Assembly (NCBI GenBank): GCA_934047225.1
Contig: OW203986.1
Span: 21,393,221-21,457,220, forward strand
Direction of reading: 5' to 3'
Length of the DNA: 64,000 bases
DNA from: Ypsolopha sequella
Lineage: Eukaryota; Arthropoda; Insecta; Lepidoptera; Ypsolophidae
Part shown: positions 36,755-48,305 of the stretch, in pieces
How the letters are laid out: every line of letters starts with the position of its first letter
Position numbering within the stretch: position 1 is the stretch's first letter
Made by a program: the position numbers and the translations under genes
Notes under the pieces: model-generated
Databases searched by the model: none
Told to the model about the DNA's origin: nothing
Seen by the model: the letters and a program-made list of their open reading frames with translations, nothing else

Positions 36755-37330
36755 CCTGTACCTGAGCATGACCAACTCAAGTCTATCTAGGATTCGTTTG
36801 AAGAAATTCGGACTCTCCTTGTATTGAAAAAAATATATTTGGTTTTTTAATCCTTTCTCTAGGGATGTTACGTATAAACAATGTACTAAGATTTATAATT
36901 TTGTCAAAAAAAAATGTTTTGTACCCTCTCTTTTTTTGGTTATCAAACGTTCGCTTCAAGAACGCGGTTAAGAGATCAACTTGATTTTTTTTTTCATAAA
37001 ATAGGTAATAGAAATATGAAGGAATATCACCTAAATTCAATATTTTTTTCCCTACAAAATTTTTCAGTATTAGCTAAAAACACACCAATTTCTTGTTTCG
37101 CTGCGTCATCACTAGTATTACGCGTTCAAGAAAAAGAGGCCAAAGAGCCAACATATAATCGCCTCTATGACAAGCAAATAAAGTCTTTGCCGTAGGACTT
37201 ATTGCGCTGGACGGGTAATAAAAAAAGTTGCTAGGGTAAGCCATCTTCTTAAGGTTTAAACAGTATTTCTTAATAAGCTCTGTAAAAATAAGAATAACAC
37301 TTTGAGTGAACGTACGAAGTCTTAACACAT
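36755..37330 (-). repeat. Three-copy dispersed repeat of unknown class, copy 3
   Basis: AATTCGGACTCTCCTTGTAT, TTACGTATAAACAATGTACT and CAAACGTTCGCTTCAAGAAC match 10.6 kb; the part from 37015 matches 31.1-31.4 kb inverted. On minus it holds two frames (85 and 88 codons) separated by one stop; see rejected list. Confidence 0.65.
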
Positions 37331-37774
37331 TGAATGTCAAAAGTCTTTAGTAACCGAAATGGTTTGCCGCTATAATAAATGTATCCCTACGAAATATCTC
37401 GTAATTGACAACCGTCACAGATAAAGCAGTATAACTCGTATACGATTGTTTATGTGAATGAGTTTATAACAATATATGTATATATTTATATTGTTTAAAA
37501 ATATCTAAAAGATGTTTAATTACTCTGTTAATAATTTTTCTTAAATTAATTCATACTTAAAAAGTCGCTTTTGTCATAAAATTCCTGCATCAAACTGTAT
37601 TTTATGTTATTATAAAGTGTTCTACTCCTTTCTACAATAAAAAGCCTCTTAGAGGATGCCAACGCATTTACTTTCCTTACTGTGTCTCAACTCATAGGTG
37701 GCTTCTTCTATTGATACTAAATACGAGTTATCTCGTAGTAACGATGCAGTGGGTTAAAAAATTAAATGTAAAAA

Positions 37775-37985
37775 ATTCCATCCATCAGCCTTCCTTTGTC
37801 CACTGCTGGACATAACCCTTTCTAAGATTTCACCACTGTTGATGGTCCTCCTGAAAGAAATGCACATACTCACACACGCACGGCAGGCGGGTTGGTGAGC
37901 GCGGTGCCGAACTCAGAACAATAAATTGTTCTGTGGTGCCGAAACCCTCGCACCAATGATGCCGCTGCGCGTCACCAGTCTGTAA
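37775..37985 (-). repeat. SINE-like dispersed repeat, copy 2
   Basis: Contains CCATCAGCCTTCCTTTGTCC and ACTGCTGGACAT plus the complement of the GGTTTCGGCAC..CGCTCACCAAC block at 17.05 kb. It has an extra palindromic 'GAACAATAAATTGTTC' segment (about 37916-37931) absent from copy 1. Confidence 0.65.
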
Positions 37986-38100
37986 AAAATTGCAAAAATT
38001 GTACGTAAACATTCAAGCCTTGTTCTGCGGTTTGATATAAATGAAAAACATTTGAGTCACTAAAAGACCCGTTAGCGCTCTTTGATCCCTAAAGCCGCAA

Positions 38101-38180
38101 AAAAACTAAAATAAATCCAGGAACCTCACGATGAATCATGAATCATGATATTGATGCCCTTTTCAGATCCAACGGTTTCA
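38101..38180 (+). repeat. Short dispersed repeat, copy 2
   Basis: Second copy of 33777-33850, with ATGAATC locally duplicated (GATGAATCATGAATCATGAT). Confidence 0.6.
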
Positions 38181-38354
38181 TATGAAATCCCCGATATCGA
38201 GTCATGAATTGATGGCCCTCATAAATCTTTATCGGGCAACGCCATCTGTCAGATGAAAATTCGCGTATGTCTGCGATTAGAGCTTTTTTTGAGACTACTG
38301 TATGACACGGATACCTCAATAAAGTTAATTCAAACAATGGTCACTTGGAATGCA

Positions 38355-38412
38355 AATAAAAAATCCGGTCAAGAGTGCGCCGAGCTTACGCTTTAAAGGT
38401 TCCATACCAGAT
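38355..38412 (+). repeat. Fragment of the CCGGCCAAGTGCGAG family
   Basis: AAAAATCCGGTCAAGAGTGC and AAAGGTTCCATACC are a diverged left end of the family. Confidence 0.45.
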
Positions 38413-39269
38413 TTAGTCAAATAATACTAATGGAATTGTAGTCCATTGAAATTGTACCAAGAGAACCTTAAATTATTTATTATATTTTATTTTTTCTTAT
38501 CATCATTATAACATATACTAAAAAAGTGGGCTTTTAATCATTCAACATTTGTCGTTTTCCTGACACATTCAGCGTTACAGTTAAACGTCACTTTGACAGC
38601 TCGTCAGTCAATCAGCCCTTGGCATTTGCGAACAAAGCTGCAAGCAGTATCCATTTAACACAAGGAATAACTTTTGTGCAGATTTTTAATATGTACGGAT
38701 TACTCAAATTAGAATCACGCAAAAAGTTCACGGCAGTTTCGACCTTGTATTCAGTTCATCTTATGACAAATACTCAAGAAGGAAGATAGTACCCAGGTAC
38801 TACGTAGAAGCTGTTGGAAGCTCCTAGCGTAAATACAAAATCTGAACAATTAAAATTATGAATTCCCCATGAGGGTGACATGGTCACATCATCACCATGT
38901 CAAGGGGCTTAAAGCTGTATAACTTAATGTTACCGGACGCATTATAACACCAAATTTGGTATGAAGGTACCTTAGGGTGTAGATAAATGACAGCATAGGA
39001 GCCCTTCTTTCTTATTTTGTTGTAAGCTGTAAGTGAAAATTACAAGTTTAAAAATTACCGTGAATTTTTAACTAGAGCAAAAATTAAGAAAAAGAAAATT
39101 GAAAGTGAAAAAATATTTTTTTAATGTGCTCCAGCTAACATTTGTCAATAGGTACACCATAAGGCACCTTCATATCAAATTGGTGCTATTATCCGCTTGG
39201 GTAACGGTAATTTCACTAAGCTTACAGTCTATAAGACCACAGTAAAAAATAAAAATAAATTGTTTTATG

Positions 39270-39545
39270 TTTTATAGCGAAATCTATCGCTTTGGATACT
39301 TGAAATTATTATTAGAGTGCATAATAAACTACAAAAAGATCAGAAAGAAACATATTTCAGGTAAACCAAATTTTATGAAAAAATCCTCGTGCCATAATTC
39401 GAATCTGCGAACTCATGATTTATCGACAAGAACAGCTGGAAGTATCGTGTTCGAATCCTGGCCCAAGGAAAATTTTCAAAATATTTGTCTTACTTGTGTT
39501 TCTAATTGATCTTTTCTAGTTTATAATACACTCTAATAATTATTA
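39270..39545 (+). repeat. tRNA-like element with inverted ends, single-unit copy
   Basis: Left end (TATAGCGAAATCTATCGCTT, TTATTAGAGTGCATAATAAA) and right end (TCTAGTTTATAATACACTCT then AATAAT) are inverted relatives. Between them is a decayed tRNA-like unit with B box TGTTCGAATCC (39449-39459) and the shared GGAAAATTTTCAAAATATTT. Relative of the expanded copy at 61350-62085. It ends about 230 bp upstream of the cuticle gene's TATA box. Confidence 0.55.
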
Positions 39546-39773
39546 AAATTATCTTTAAAATATTTAATTATTTAAAACCCTTAAAATTATATTTCTATAC
39601 TTCTGCTTTATTGGTCAAAGAGACTATAAGTGAGTTACTCCGTAAGTAAGCTTGTACGGAACACCAAAAAGACGTGTAAAATTTCATGCGTATGCGTCGC
39701 CGTCCGCACGGAAATGTATAGTTGTGTGTTGTGTTGTAGTAATCTGCAGCGATGAGTGCTGATGTTGCAAATG

Positions 39774-39806
39774 TATAAAAGCGACGCGAACGATTTCGAA
39801 ATCAAC
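39774..39806 (+). promoter_or_regulatory. TATA box and predicted transcription start of the cuticular protein gene
   Basis: TATAAAAG lies at 39774-39781. About 28-31 nt downstream is ATCAACA (39801-39807), a partial match to the arthropod TCA-containing initiator, so transcription probably begins near 39804. The resulting 5' UTR of about 168 nt has no ATG. Tightly regulated insect cuticle genes commonly have TATA promoters. I could not identify ecdysone- or other hormone-response elements upstream with any confidence. Confidence 0.72.
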
Positions 39807-39971
39807 ATAACGTTTTGAAACCCCAAGGAGTGCGCATACGTATAAAATTATTCGACTGTGATTTTCGTTTCCGCATAGTGTTGGACAATTTTAGTGCTTC
39901 AGTGGACCTTGAAATTTTCGAAAAAATTTCTGTTGTGAATTTTTCTGGAACTTTTACCTGTGCTCAAGAAA

Positions 39972-39986
39972 ATGATGTACTTAGAG
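39972..39986 (+). CDS. First coding exon of the cuticular protein gene (start codon)
   Basis: Two adjacent ATGs (39972 and 39975) precede a strong donor AGAG|GTAAAG at 39987. No ATG occurs between the TATA-predicted start (about 39804) and 39972, so the first ATG is the likely start. The exon encodes only M-M-Y-L-E in phase 0 and joins ATAGCC at 40187, after a pyrimidine-rich tract and TTCCAG. A glutamate at residue 5, right before the hydrophobic core, is unusual for a signal peptide, so this exon is less certain than exons 2-4. Confidence 0.72.
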
Positions 39987-42900
39987 GTAAAGCTTGTGCT
40001 CTTCATATACTAACATAACAACTTACCACTTGTATAAATTTCTCCGTTAAATGTCAACTTTGATCTAATCTATGTAATTTTGGTACCGACATAGGAATCA
40101 GATTTATGATATGTCTTATTTCGATTATTTCTTTAGAACTGAAATTGCTTCCTTTTTCAAATTGAATTCCAAATTCAAATTTCCAGATAGCCGTCGTAGC
40201 TTGCGCAGTGGCAGCGACAATGGCAGCACCATCACCGAATGAAGATGGAAAATGGCATCCATACCGATATGGAAACCTGGGCGGGTATGCAACCATTTAT
40301 CTTGAACTTTATAGATCACTTAATATGCAGTTTTGTTGCTAAGAATGTAATCTGTGAAATAAAAGACAAGTTTATAGCATAAGTTATTCATCTGAATGTG
40401 CTTTACATTGTATCCGGGTTGTGGAGATGAAAATTGAAGATGTGTTTAAAAAATCTGGGTTTTATAAATACAAGCGCGTATTCTTTTATTATTATACATT
40501 ATGCACACGCTTCGAGTTTGTTATATTTTAAAAACTATATAATTGATGATTGATTGATTGATTTCCATAAACAAAGGTCCATCCAAATGAAGCTCCATAT
40601 CTTTGTAATTCCAATTAAAAATAAAGCAACTCTATATTTGTTTATTGAAAGAGAACCAATTTTTGAAATCTCCTACGATCTGATAATTCCATACTGAAAA
40701 AGTTTGTCTTAAATGCTATTGTCAGGACAAGACCAAAAAATATTTTGAAAATCGAACGAAGATTTTGGCAACCCTCACTCATTAAATATATATGTGTTCG
40801 AACCTATTTTTTTTTAAAGTGACTCACGTGTGAAATCGAGTGTTTAACTCGGGTTTACCCATCAACTTCCCATTTAAACTTTAGGCGCTCTCGCTAAACA
40901 TCTCGTGTGAAATTAGTAGTTTTCACCCTTTGAATTTTCATGTACTATTACCAAAAAAAAATTTTTTCTTACAAGTCACAGTTTTGTTAACAGGTACATC
41001 CCTACCGACGAAGGTAAATACATTCATATCCCAAACCCGTACATTCACATCGACAATCCATACGACGGGGGCTACGGCCCGTACAGCCATCAGTATGACC
41101 CCTACGTGCATGAAGAAAGCAGAGATGTATACAGCCTTGTCAAGGTCCCCGGAGAAGATAACCCGTACTACAAAGATGGATACTACAGGAACAATGGAAT
41201 CAAGATTATCAAGCAGAGGCATAACTATGAAGAGGACAAATACGATTTTGAGTAAGTATTTATTGTGTTACAGATCCATCGAGGTTTAAAGTACCAAAAC
41301 GTTAAATTTCACACACAAATATATCTAAAATCAGTAAATTTTGTGCAATCTTCAAAGTAAAAATTCAAGTAAAAACTTGACGTTATTACCTGAAAGAGAG
41401 CATGATAGAAATTATACAAGGTGAAACTAATTTATAATGCTAAATTCATAGTACGTAGTATCAAGTTTCGATGACCCTTTTTGTGAAATGTGTTTTTTTT
41501 CGTATTCCCTACAAATGCAACCTTAGCCACGAGTCACTATGGGAGGTCAACATTTTATTGAAATTAGCATAAAGTGTGATAGTGATCCGTAATACTGATC
41601 ACTTATCAAACCTCTAGTATGAATTTGGTTGCATAAATAATGTCATCCTATGTCTATATATACAATACAATATAGCTTTATTGTCACACCACAAAAGAAA
41701 AAGAATACAAGTAATTGAACTTAAAAATACGAGTACAAAGGGTAAGTACAAATAGGCGGTTATATATTTATGGTTAAAAAATATAAGTAGCATTGTTCAA
41801 GGTTTAGGATGCACGGTGGCCCTATATTTTATTAGTTATACTAAATACAAACAAATACGCAGATTTCCATTAAAAATTGCCACCTATCAATCATAATATT
41901 GCCACTGTAACATCTTATCAATCCATAACGATGACGTTACCCCAGCTACAAAACCGGCAAAACCTCGACGAATGTCTCCCAAAATAACATGAATTGTTAC
42001 TTAACATTTGATAAATTACACAAAATTTACACAAATAAATCAAAGGAATGTTTTCTGTTAGAAAAACCCGATACAAATGCTAAAGTTCGGAATTTAATTA
42101 ACCTACTTGGCATCGCATCTGTACAATTTATCGATTTCTCCCCGCCTTAACAAAGTTTGGCCTTGCTTCTTCTAAACGAACGACTCTAAAACAAAAGCAG
42201 CTTTTCTAGCCAACATTTTAGTAGCTGAAATAAAACCAACTAATGGTATTCAATTATACATCTATTATTGCTCTAGTTTGGATAAACCGGTTGCTATAAT
42301 ACTAATTTTAACATATAAAAACATGTTTGTTTACGCAATAGCTCAAAAAAATGAAAATAATTTAAAAAGAAAAAAAAACATTTAAATATTAAACAAAATT
42401 AGGTTATTAAAAATTGTAATGAATTGTTTTGAAAAAAGTATTATTTAAAAATCTACTGAAATTTATTGGGTAAAGTTATAACAATACAATACAATATAGC
42501 TTTATTGTCAGATTAAGATATTAAAGCTAATCAGAAGTAATCAAAATGGTCAAATTATTCTTTTGGAGCTTGATAAAACTGCTAACTACGGAAACTCAAA
42601 AAAAAAATGCTGTAACGATCTTCATTATTAAATCAAATAAAACACAAAAGCTGATGAAACCAAAATAACAAAACAAGCATACATATTCAAATTACGTTAA
42701 AGAACAACGACACAACCTATTGATACATCAATACAATAAACAAACATACTGACAACAATGGACCACCTTGATAAAGGAATCCATCGCTGCGGATCAATCC
42801 CGAGACAAAACAATTTTGGCCTTGACCATACATTCGACAAGTCAGAGTTCAAAACTATTTATTATCATTTACGACAAGCCAATTGACATTAAGCGCTATT

Positions 42901-43840
42901 TAATTCACCGCAATCAATCGACCACGTAGCCAAGGTAAACTAACTTTTATTCCCTGGTAATAAAATGTCAAGTAGTTCACTAAAAGTTTGGTGAAATAGT
43001 TAAACATCATAATCGTGATGTGTAGGCCGTAATTTGATGTTCGACATGTCAGTCCATTCAGTTGCAAACTTCACAGATGTTACGGAAACCGTTGAAATGA
43101 AATTTTAATGAGCAAAATATTTTTTTAAATAGTTTTTATACTATGTAATTTTTGTATTAGAGTATGTTTCCTACGTTTATTCATGCATTTATCATTATAT
43201 ATCCCACAAAGAGTCTGGTCATTGAGAGTTTTAAAACGACAATCACGATTTTTCTATTCCATTGATATCTAAACCCAACAATTAATTAGGTATATCTTAT
43301 TGATGTATATCTATATTTTATGACGTTTCCGGGGACCCAAAACCTGGTGCATACTTTGGGCAACGTCTAAGCTTGCCCATTCAAAGAGGAAATGCTGCCA
43401 ACCTTCTGGGACCCTGTCACAAGACGCCGCAGCGGCGATTTTTTTTTATTTAGTTGATTTTTTGCCTCAGCTGACATTTTAATTAAGACTAGTTTAATTT
43501 TGGATAGATTTATTATATTTATAGGATAGTTTTAACTTGTTATTATGTATTGTAGGTTTTTGTGTTCCATTAGATATATCATAATATCACGTTACTGACA
43601 ACAAATTTTGTTCACAGTTTTGAAACCGAAAACAAAATCCGTGCTGAAGAAAAGGCAGTCCTGAAAAACACAAAAGGCCAAGATGAGGGTATCGCCTCTT
43701 CAGGATTCTACGAGTACATAGGTCCTGACGGTTTCATGTACCGGGTGGACTACACAGCTGACGAAAAAGGATTCCAACCAAAACTGAAGCGATTAGAGAC
43801 CCCTTACTCTGGGAAATGGGTTCTAGAAAAGGTCAACTAA
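39972..43840 (+). CDS. RR-type (chitin-binding) cuticular protein, four coding exons
   Basis: Secreted structural protein of the insect cuticle; the Rebers-Riddiford (RR, chitin-bind-4) domain binds chitin in the extracellular matrix. Coding exons are 39972-39986, 40187-40284, 40994-41251 and 43618-43840 (TAA). All introns are GT..AG with phases 0, 2 and 2, and the sum is 594 nt, giving 197 residues. Residues 1-18 form a signal peptide (hydrophobic core IAVVACAVAATM, likely cut near MA|APSP). Residues 28-113 are rich in Tyr, Pro, His and Gly, with a repeated H-I-P/D-N-P-Y element at 49-61. The RR domain spans about 116-180: YEEDKYDFDFETEN, then G153-F-Y-E-Y-I-G-P-D-G162, Y165, Y169-x-A-D-E-x-G-F-x-P178, fitting the family consensus. 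It looks RR-1-like (soft cuticle), but subclass is by eye. The short first coding exon before an intron within the signal peptide is typical of insect cuticle genes. I cannot assign an orthologue. Confidence 0.93.
41413..41654. mobile_element. Diverged palindromic MITE in intron 3
   Basis: TATACAAGGTGAAACTAATT at the left and CATCCTATGTCTATA at the right; CTGATCACTTATCAAACCTC then TAGTATGAATTTGG matches the right arm of 2941-3210. Confidence 0.6.
41655..41790 (-). repeat. Retroelement 3' tail, copy 1
   Basis: ATACAATACAATATAGCTTT then ATTGTCACACC; in reverse this reads as a tail with ACAATAAAGC near the 3' end, typical of lepidopteran LINE tails. The same 24-base core recurs at about 42482-42509. 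Confidence 0.5.
42480..42510 (-). repeat. Retroelement 3' tail, copy 2
   Basis: AACAATACAATACAATATAG then CTTTATTGTCA, nearly identical to the tail at 41664; the rest of the element is not recognisable. Confidence 0.5.
43325..43600 (+). mobile_element. 5'-truncated LINE (ORF2 C-terminus) in intron 3
   Basis: Frame: PGAYFGQRLSLPIQRGNAAN then LLGPCHKTPQRRFFFI and a stop. The Q-R-x-S-x-x-I-Q-R-G-N-A-A motif marks the extreme C-terminus of a common lepidopteran non-LTR ORF2. The remaining bases are its 3' UTR. It lies just before the splice acceptor of coding exon 4. Confidence 0.7.
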
Positions 43841-44405
43841 GATTATTAAATACCTCAACCACGAAAAACGTCATAGAAAACGAATTTGAAGAAGAATTTG
43901 CATATATGTTGAAGTAGCAGAAATAGTTCAGTTAAAACAACAAGACGAGTAGCTATCCCTACTGCATTCTTTATACTTTTTTGTCGCAGTTCACTGGTAC
44001 ATATACATCAATTTATAATGCAAATACTTCTTTACCTTGCGAAACAGGAACACTTCTATCCTCATACGAATAAGAACGAATATTACGACTTTGATCGGGA
44101 TGTCACCTTTTATTAGGATTTATTTAACGATCTGCTTGTTCTCGATCAAAATTATTATGCACGATCATGACATTTACATCTTGTTTTGAACGACATTGTT
44201 TGAATGCATTTGGTTTTGATTTGTTATTTATTATAAATATTTGAAACAGAATTCTGTGGCATAAGATCTGTACATAAGTTTGAGTGTACCTTAATGTGTG
44301 GGACGTGCCTGTCTTTAGTAGATTCTAATTTATACCTAGGAAAAACTATTAATGTAATAATTTATGAAATGTGATAATAAACTTTAAATAAATAATCTTA
44401 ATCGT
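43841..44405 (+). other. 3' UTR and poly(A) signals of the cuticular protein gene
   Basis: About 540-560 nt follow the TAA at 43838-43840. Two canonical AATAAA signals lie at 44376-44381 and 44387-44392, so cleavage is expected around 44400-44415. I see no competing coding sequence or repeat here. Confidence 0.7.
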
Positions 44406-44409
44406 TTTT

Positions 44410-45610
44410 GTTTCATTATTTAATTTCCTTTTACACATTTCTCACTAACTGGTTAGGGATATACACGAGTAACTATGGTAAAAAAAAACAAGGTGTTGTA
44501 AAATAAACCAAAAATAAGCCAAACCATCAAAATATAAAATTAAAATGAGTAGAAGATGCACAATTTATTTCTTATCTTATCTCTACGAAACACTTATTGT
44601 AACTTCTACAAAATAAATTAAATTGATAAATTGATCCGATAATTGAAAAATGTTGAAAGTTGTAAAATAAATTATTTTTATTTATATAATTGACTAATCA
44701 AATGGAATTGTGAATTAAAATAGTAAAATAGACAAAATATAAGAAAACAAAGAAGAAAATTACTTGACAACACAGGTGAAATCACAATGAGACAAAAAAA
44801 CAAAAAAGTAGTAGAGGCACAAATATTACATCTTTCTTTTTTATTTGTCTGCGTTATGTACTACTTTTAAGATGTTTATACAGAAATAAGCAACAGTTAT
44901 TCATAAAACAACATTTGTGTCCTGAATTTTTTGCTGGTACGAGTAAGCACCAGTTCGATGCATCTCGTCCCGAAGTATGAATCTCAATAGATTCAGGTAC
45001 AGGTTTCGTACTTTCCTATAACCATCTTGAGCCTGGACATATTCCCAAGAGATATCAAATTAAGAGCAGTTTCGCAACTGGATTGTGACAAACCCGCCTT
45101 TTTATAATTAATCGAAATAGAATACTTAAATACAAAATTCACTCAATAGTTATTCAACAAAACCTATTACCTATATTTTGTGTATTCTGCCATTGCAAAG
45201 TTTCTATTGGTTTCTGAAAATTTGAATTAGAAAAAGGCGGGAATTTCACAATCCGGCTCTGAAACCACCCTTAAAGGATTTGTCTTTGTTTTTATAATAA
45301 TAGTAAAATTAAGAGTGAATCTTAGTCATGTAATAAAATCTTTATTCAGATGACTAAAGCACGTCCTGCTATTGCCCTGCTTTCCGTGTGCCAAAGCCTT
45401 TAAGTAACACAATACAAAACTTTAGAAGTATACATAAATCATCTGAATAAAATAAGATAAAAGCTTCTCTTTTTTAGGGTTCTGTACCTAAAGAGCAAAA
45501 AGAGTCTCTTTAGACAGGCGTTACAGACCTGAAATTTGGATATTTTGTTTATAATATCAAAACAAAATATTGAATTAAAAATTCAATTGATTGGTGTCAG
45601 GGGGTTTCCA
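44410..45610. other. No gene recognised downstream of the cuticle gene
   Basis: AT-rich. A short inverted pair TTTATTCAGATGA / TCATCTGAATAAA (about 45343 and 45437) brackets 100 bp. Nothing else. Confidence 0.5.
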
Positions 45611-45615
45611 TAAAT

Positions 45616-46388
45616 AAAAAACCGGCCAAGTGCAAGTCAGACTCGCGTAACTAGGGTTCCGTATTGTGGATGAAAAATTAAATTTTGTAATTTTTTTTTT
45701 TTTTCGTGAATTTCTCAACCGTTTTATTTTTCCTGTAATCTTTACGTAAACACATATTAGCATGATATTTTTCATATTTTTCGGTTCACCAGATTTGGAG
45801 ATAAGGGGGGGGGGGACATGCAATTTTTTATGATTTTTCAAGGATTTCTCGAAATAGATGCAATTAAATGTAGCCATACTATATATTTTTGGCAATCAGC
45901 TTTTTTAATACCAAAAATTTGATAGCCAAATTGTATTTTAATAAAATATTATATTTTATTTATTATACTCCTTTTTTATATTTTTCATTTGTGCTAAATT
46001 TTTTTTAACCTCTATAGTTTTCCTGTAATTGGCCAGTTATGATCTAAAATTGACATGTTTTCCATATTTTTCGGTTTTCCAGTTTCAGAGATAAAAAATA
46101 CATGTGGTTTTTTAAAGATTTCTCGAAACCAGTGCCATTAAATATAGTAAAAGTATATATTTTTACAATAAGAATTTGATTTGTAGGATAATATTTTTTA
46201 TTTTTCAAAAATATTTTAAATAATTTTGGGCAAATTAATGCAATTTTTATGCCAAATTTCATGTCTTGAAATCTTGAACGGTGATAAAGTTATGAGGCTG
46301 TGGCATACGGACGGACGGACAGACCAACGGACAACGGAGTCTCACCATAAAGGTTCCTTTTGTACCTTTAAGGTACGGAACCCTACAA
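45616..46388 (+). mobile_element. CCGGCCAAGTGCGAG family element, long variant, copy 2
   Basis: Starts AACCGGCCAAGTGCAAGTCA, ends GGTACGGAACCCTAC; contains GGACGGACGGACAGACC. Interior shared with 32750-33380, with the 'GAGATAAGG..GATTTCTCGAAA' segment present twice (about 45795-45855 and 46085-46130), an internal duplication. Confidence 0.78.
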
Positions 46389-46914
46389 AGGACAATAAAA
46401 AGGTTTTGCATGTGGTGTGTGAAAAGTGCATGAAAGTGTTTGAAAGTCTAGTACTTGTTGAGTAAAACTCGAATACCTATCTGTTCTTTATCTGAAATTT
46501 GTAATAACTGCTTACCCCTCTGACAAATATATATGTATGTATGAATTATCACGATTTCTTATCTTTCATATAAGAAAAGTATTTTTAAGAAGTTGAAAAT
46601 ATATTTTACCATAGATGAATAGATAAATACCAACTAATAAAAGAGTTGAAAATGAATATTCAAAGATGAAAATTTATATATGAGTTTAACAGTACCACGC
46701 TTTTCAACAAAATACAAAGGTAAAAGTCTAAAAACGATCCACACTCATGTTTGTTTCGATTGCGATTGGTATTCACGACATGAAGTCACGATCTTGAAGA
46801 CACAATGCTATTTACTTTAGTTAGAGCTTATTATTTCTCAAAGGAGACAGTTTTAATACTCACTCTACTTAGTTCAGAATAGAGTTAATTTTAGGGTTTA
46901 ATTTTTTATCATAA

Positions 46915-47233
46915 ACACAGGGTCACTTTGTTGTCCGTCTATTTGTCTGTTCGTCTGTGTGTTAAGGGACTTTTTCTCAGCATTCGAGGCTTAGGGTGTC
47001 AATTTAAAATGCTTAACATCGTATACTAAAGTCTTAGCCTCATATTGCTCTAAAAAATTCAGGTGTTACGTTCCAATGTGGAATAATACTTAAATTTGTA
47101 GTTTTATAGAATGTTTGTAGTTTTGTTTCATATATATTTTGAACGTTATGATATGTTTGTATTTTTTGTAAATTAAATTTTATAAAACCCGCGGTATGGA
47201 ACCCTCGCCACGAGTGCGTACTACTCTCACTTG
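46915..47233 (-). mobile_element. CCGGCCAAGTGCGAG family element, inverted copy
   Basis: Right end CGGTATGGAACCCTCG..AGTGCGTACTACTCTCACTT then GACCGGTG is the inverted left terminus of the family. The left part has TTGTCTGTTCGTCTGTGTGT. Confidence 0.6.
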
Positions 47234-48305
47234 ACCGGTGTTAGGGTATACATACTATGGACGTATACATATTACACATGCATTAATTTGAGAGAAATTA
47301 AAAAGTATAAATATTATTTTGTAATGCAACATTTCTGTATATATAATTAATAAATTCAAGAAAAAAATATTTATCATAAATTTCAAGATCATAACAGTTG
47401 TGGAAAAACAGACATTGTTTTCTTCTACTATAGTGGTACAGGTACCAAAGGTATAAAACAGAAAATTATATATACATATAATTTTACATTCCAGGTATAC
47501 TATCAATAACCCTAATCTATTATATCAGGCTATTGTTGTTGCAGCTAATCTCTTTGTGTTGCCATTTTCTCACGACAATTTTCCACTTCTTTATCAGATT
47601 TGAGTATCCTTTATTGCTATGAGATACTGATGAGATCAATTCCTGGTAATATTATCATAATACAACAATATTTTGATCATACAACCATAAAATAAAGCAG
47701 AAAAAAAGACAAACAACCCTTTTTTTTTGTTCCGCTTTGCAATGTTGCTACGCCGTAGCTTAATGTTTAAAGTATGTATTGCGTAGCATTTACGGATAGT
47801 TAGCATTATTTACTTGGGGTCATAGGCGTAGCCAAGGGGTTTTGGGGTTAAAACGTTCAAAATGTTTAAAATATTACCCTTCCCCTGCTTTGACGTTTTC
47901 CAGGTCAAGTGTCACTTCTACTAGCAGCTGCTAGAAGCGTTTTGCGTTTGCAAACAATTTTTTACAAAAATTATGAATACTTATTTTATTTCATGCACTT
48001 TTTTGTCGTTTTATGTTCTTGAGCCCTCCCTGATAAATAAAACCTGGCTCTTTATTGTAGATATATGTGTACCTGCCTACTTGGATAATACTACATTGTC
48101 ATAAAACAAAATATACCTAGTTTCAGTTTGGTTGGGCAGCTATTTGCTCAAAGGAATTCACGAACCTATAGTAGGTACTGAAAATCGGTCACTTAATGCA
48201 TCGAAAATATTGTGTAACAACAACCTCAACAATCCCTGATTCAGATCCAATAGCTGTTAAGATCCTTAAGAAATATATTTTCTTACCATTCTAAGAGTAT
48301 ACGAA

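Larger units (their letters stand above)
41252..43617 (+). other. Intron 3 of the cuticular protein gene, loaded with retroelement tails
   Basis: GTAAGT donor and TTCACAG acceptor; 2,366 bp. It holds a MITE-like palindrome (41413-41654), two copies of a minus-strand retroelement 3' tail (near 41664 and 42482) and a plus-strand LINE ORF2 C-terminus (43325-43600) whose end lies only about 20 bp from the acceptor. The rest is simple AT-rich sequence. Confidence 0.85.

Noticed and set aside
36783..37340. Two long minus-strand frames (85 and 88 codons), apparently conserved at 10.4 and 31.5 kb
   Set aside because: They lie in a dispersed repeat. Differences between copies fall largely at amino-acid changing positions and each copy has stops, so there is no sign of protein-level selection and no known domain.
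40930..41289. 119-codon plus-strand frame rich in Thr/Met
   Set aside because: Out-of-frame shadow of coding exon 3 (40994-41251); the RR-protein frame has splice sites and family motifs, this one has neither.
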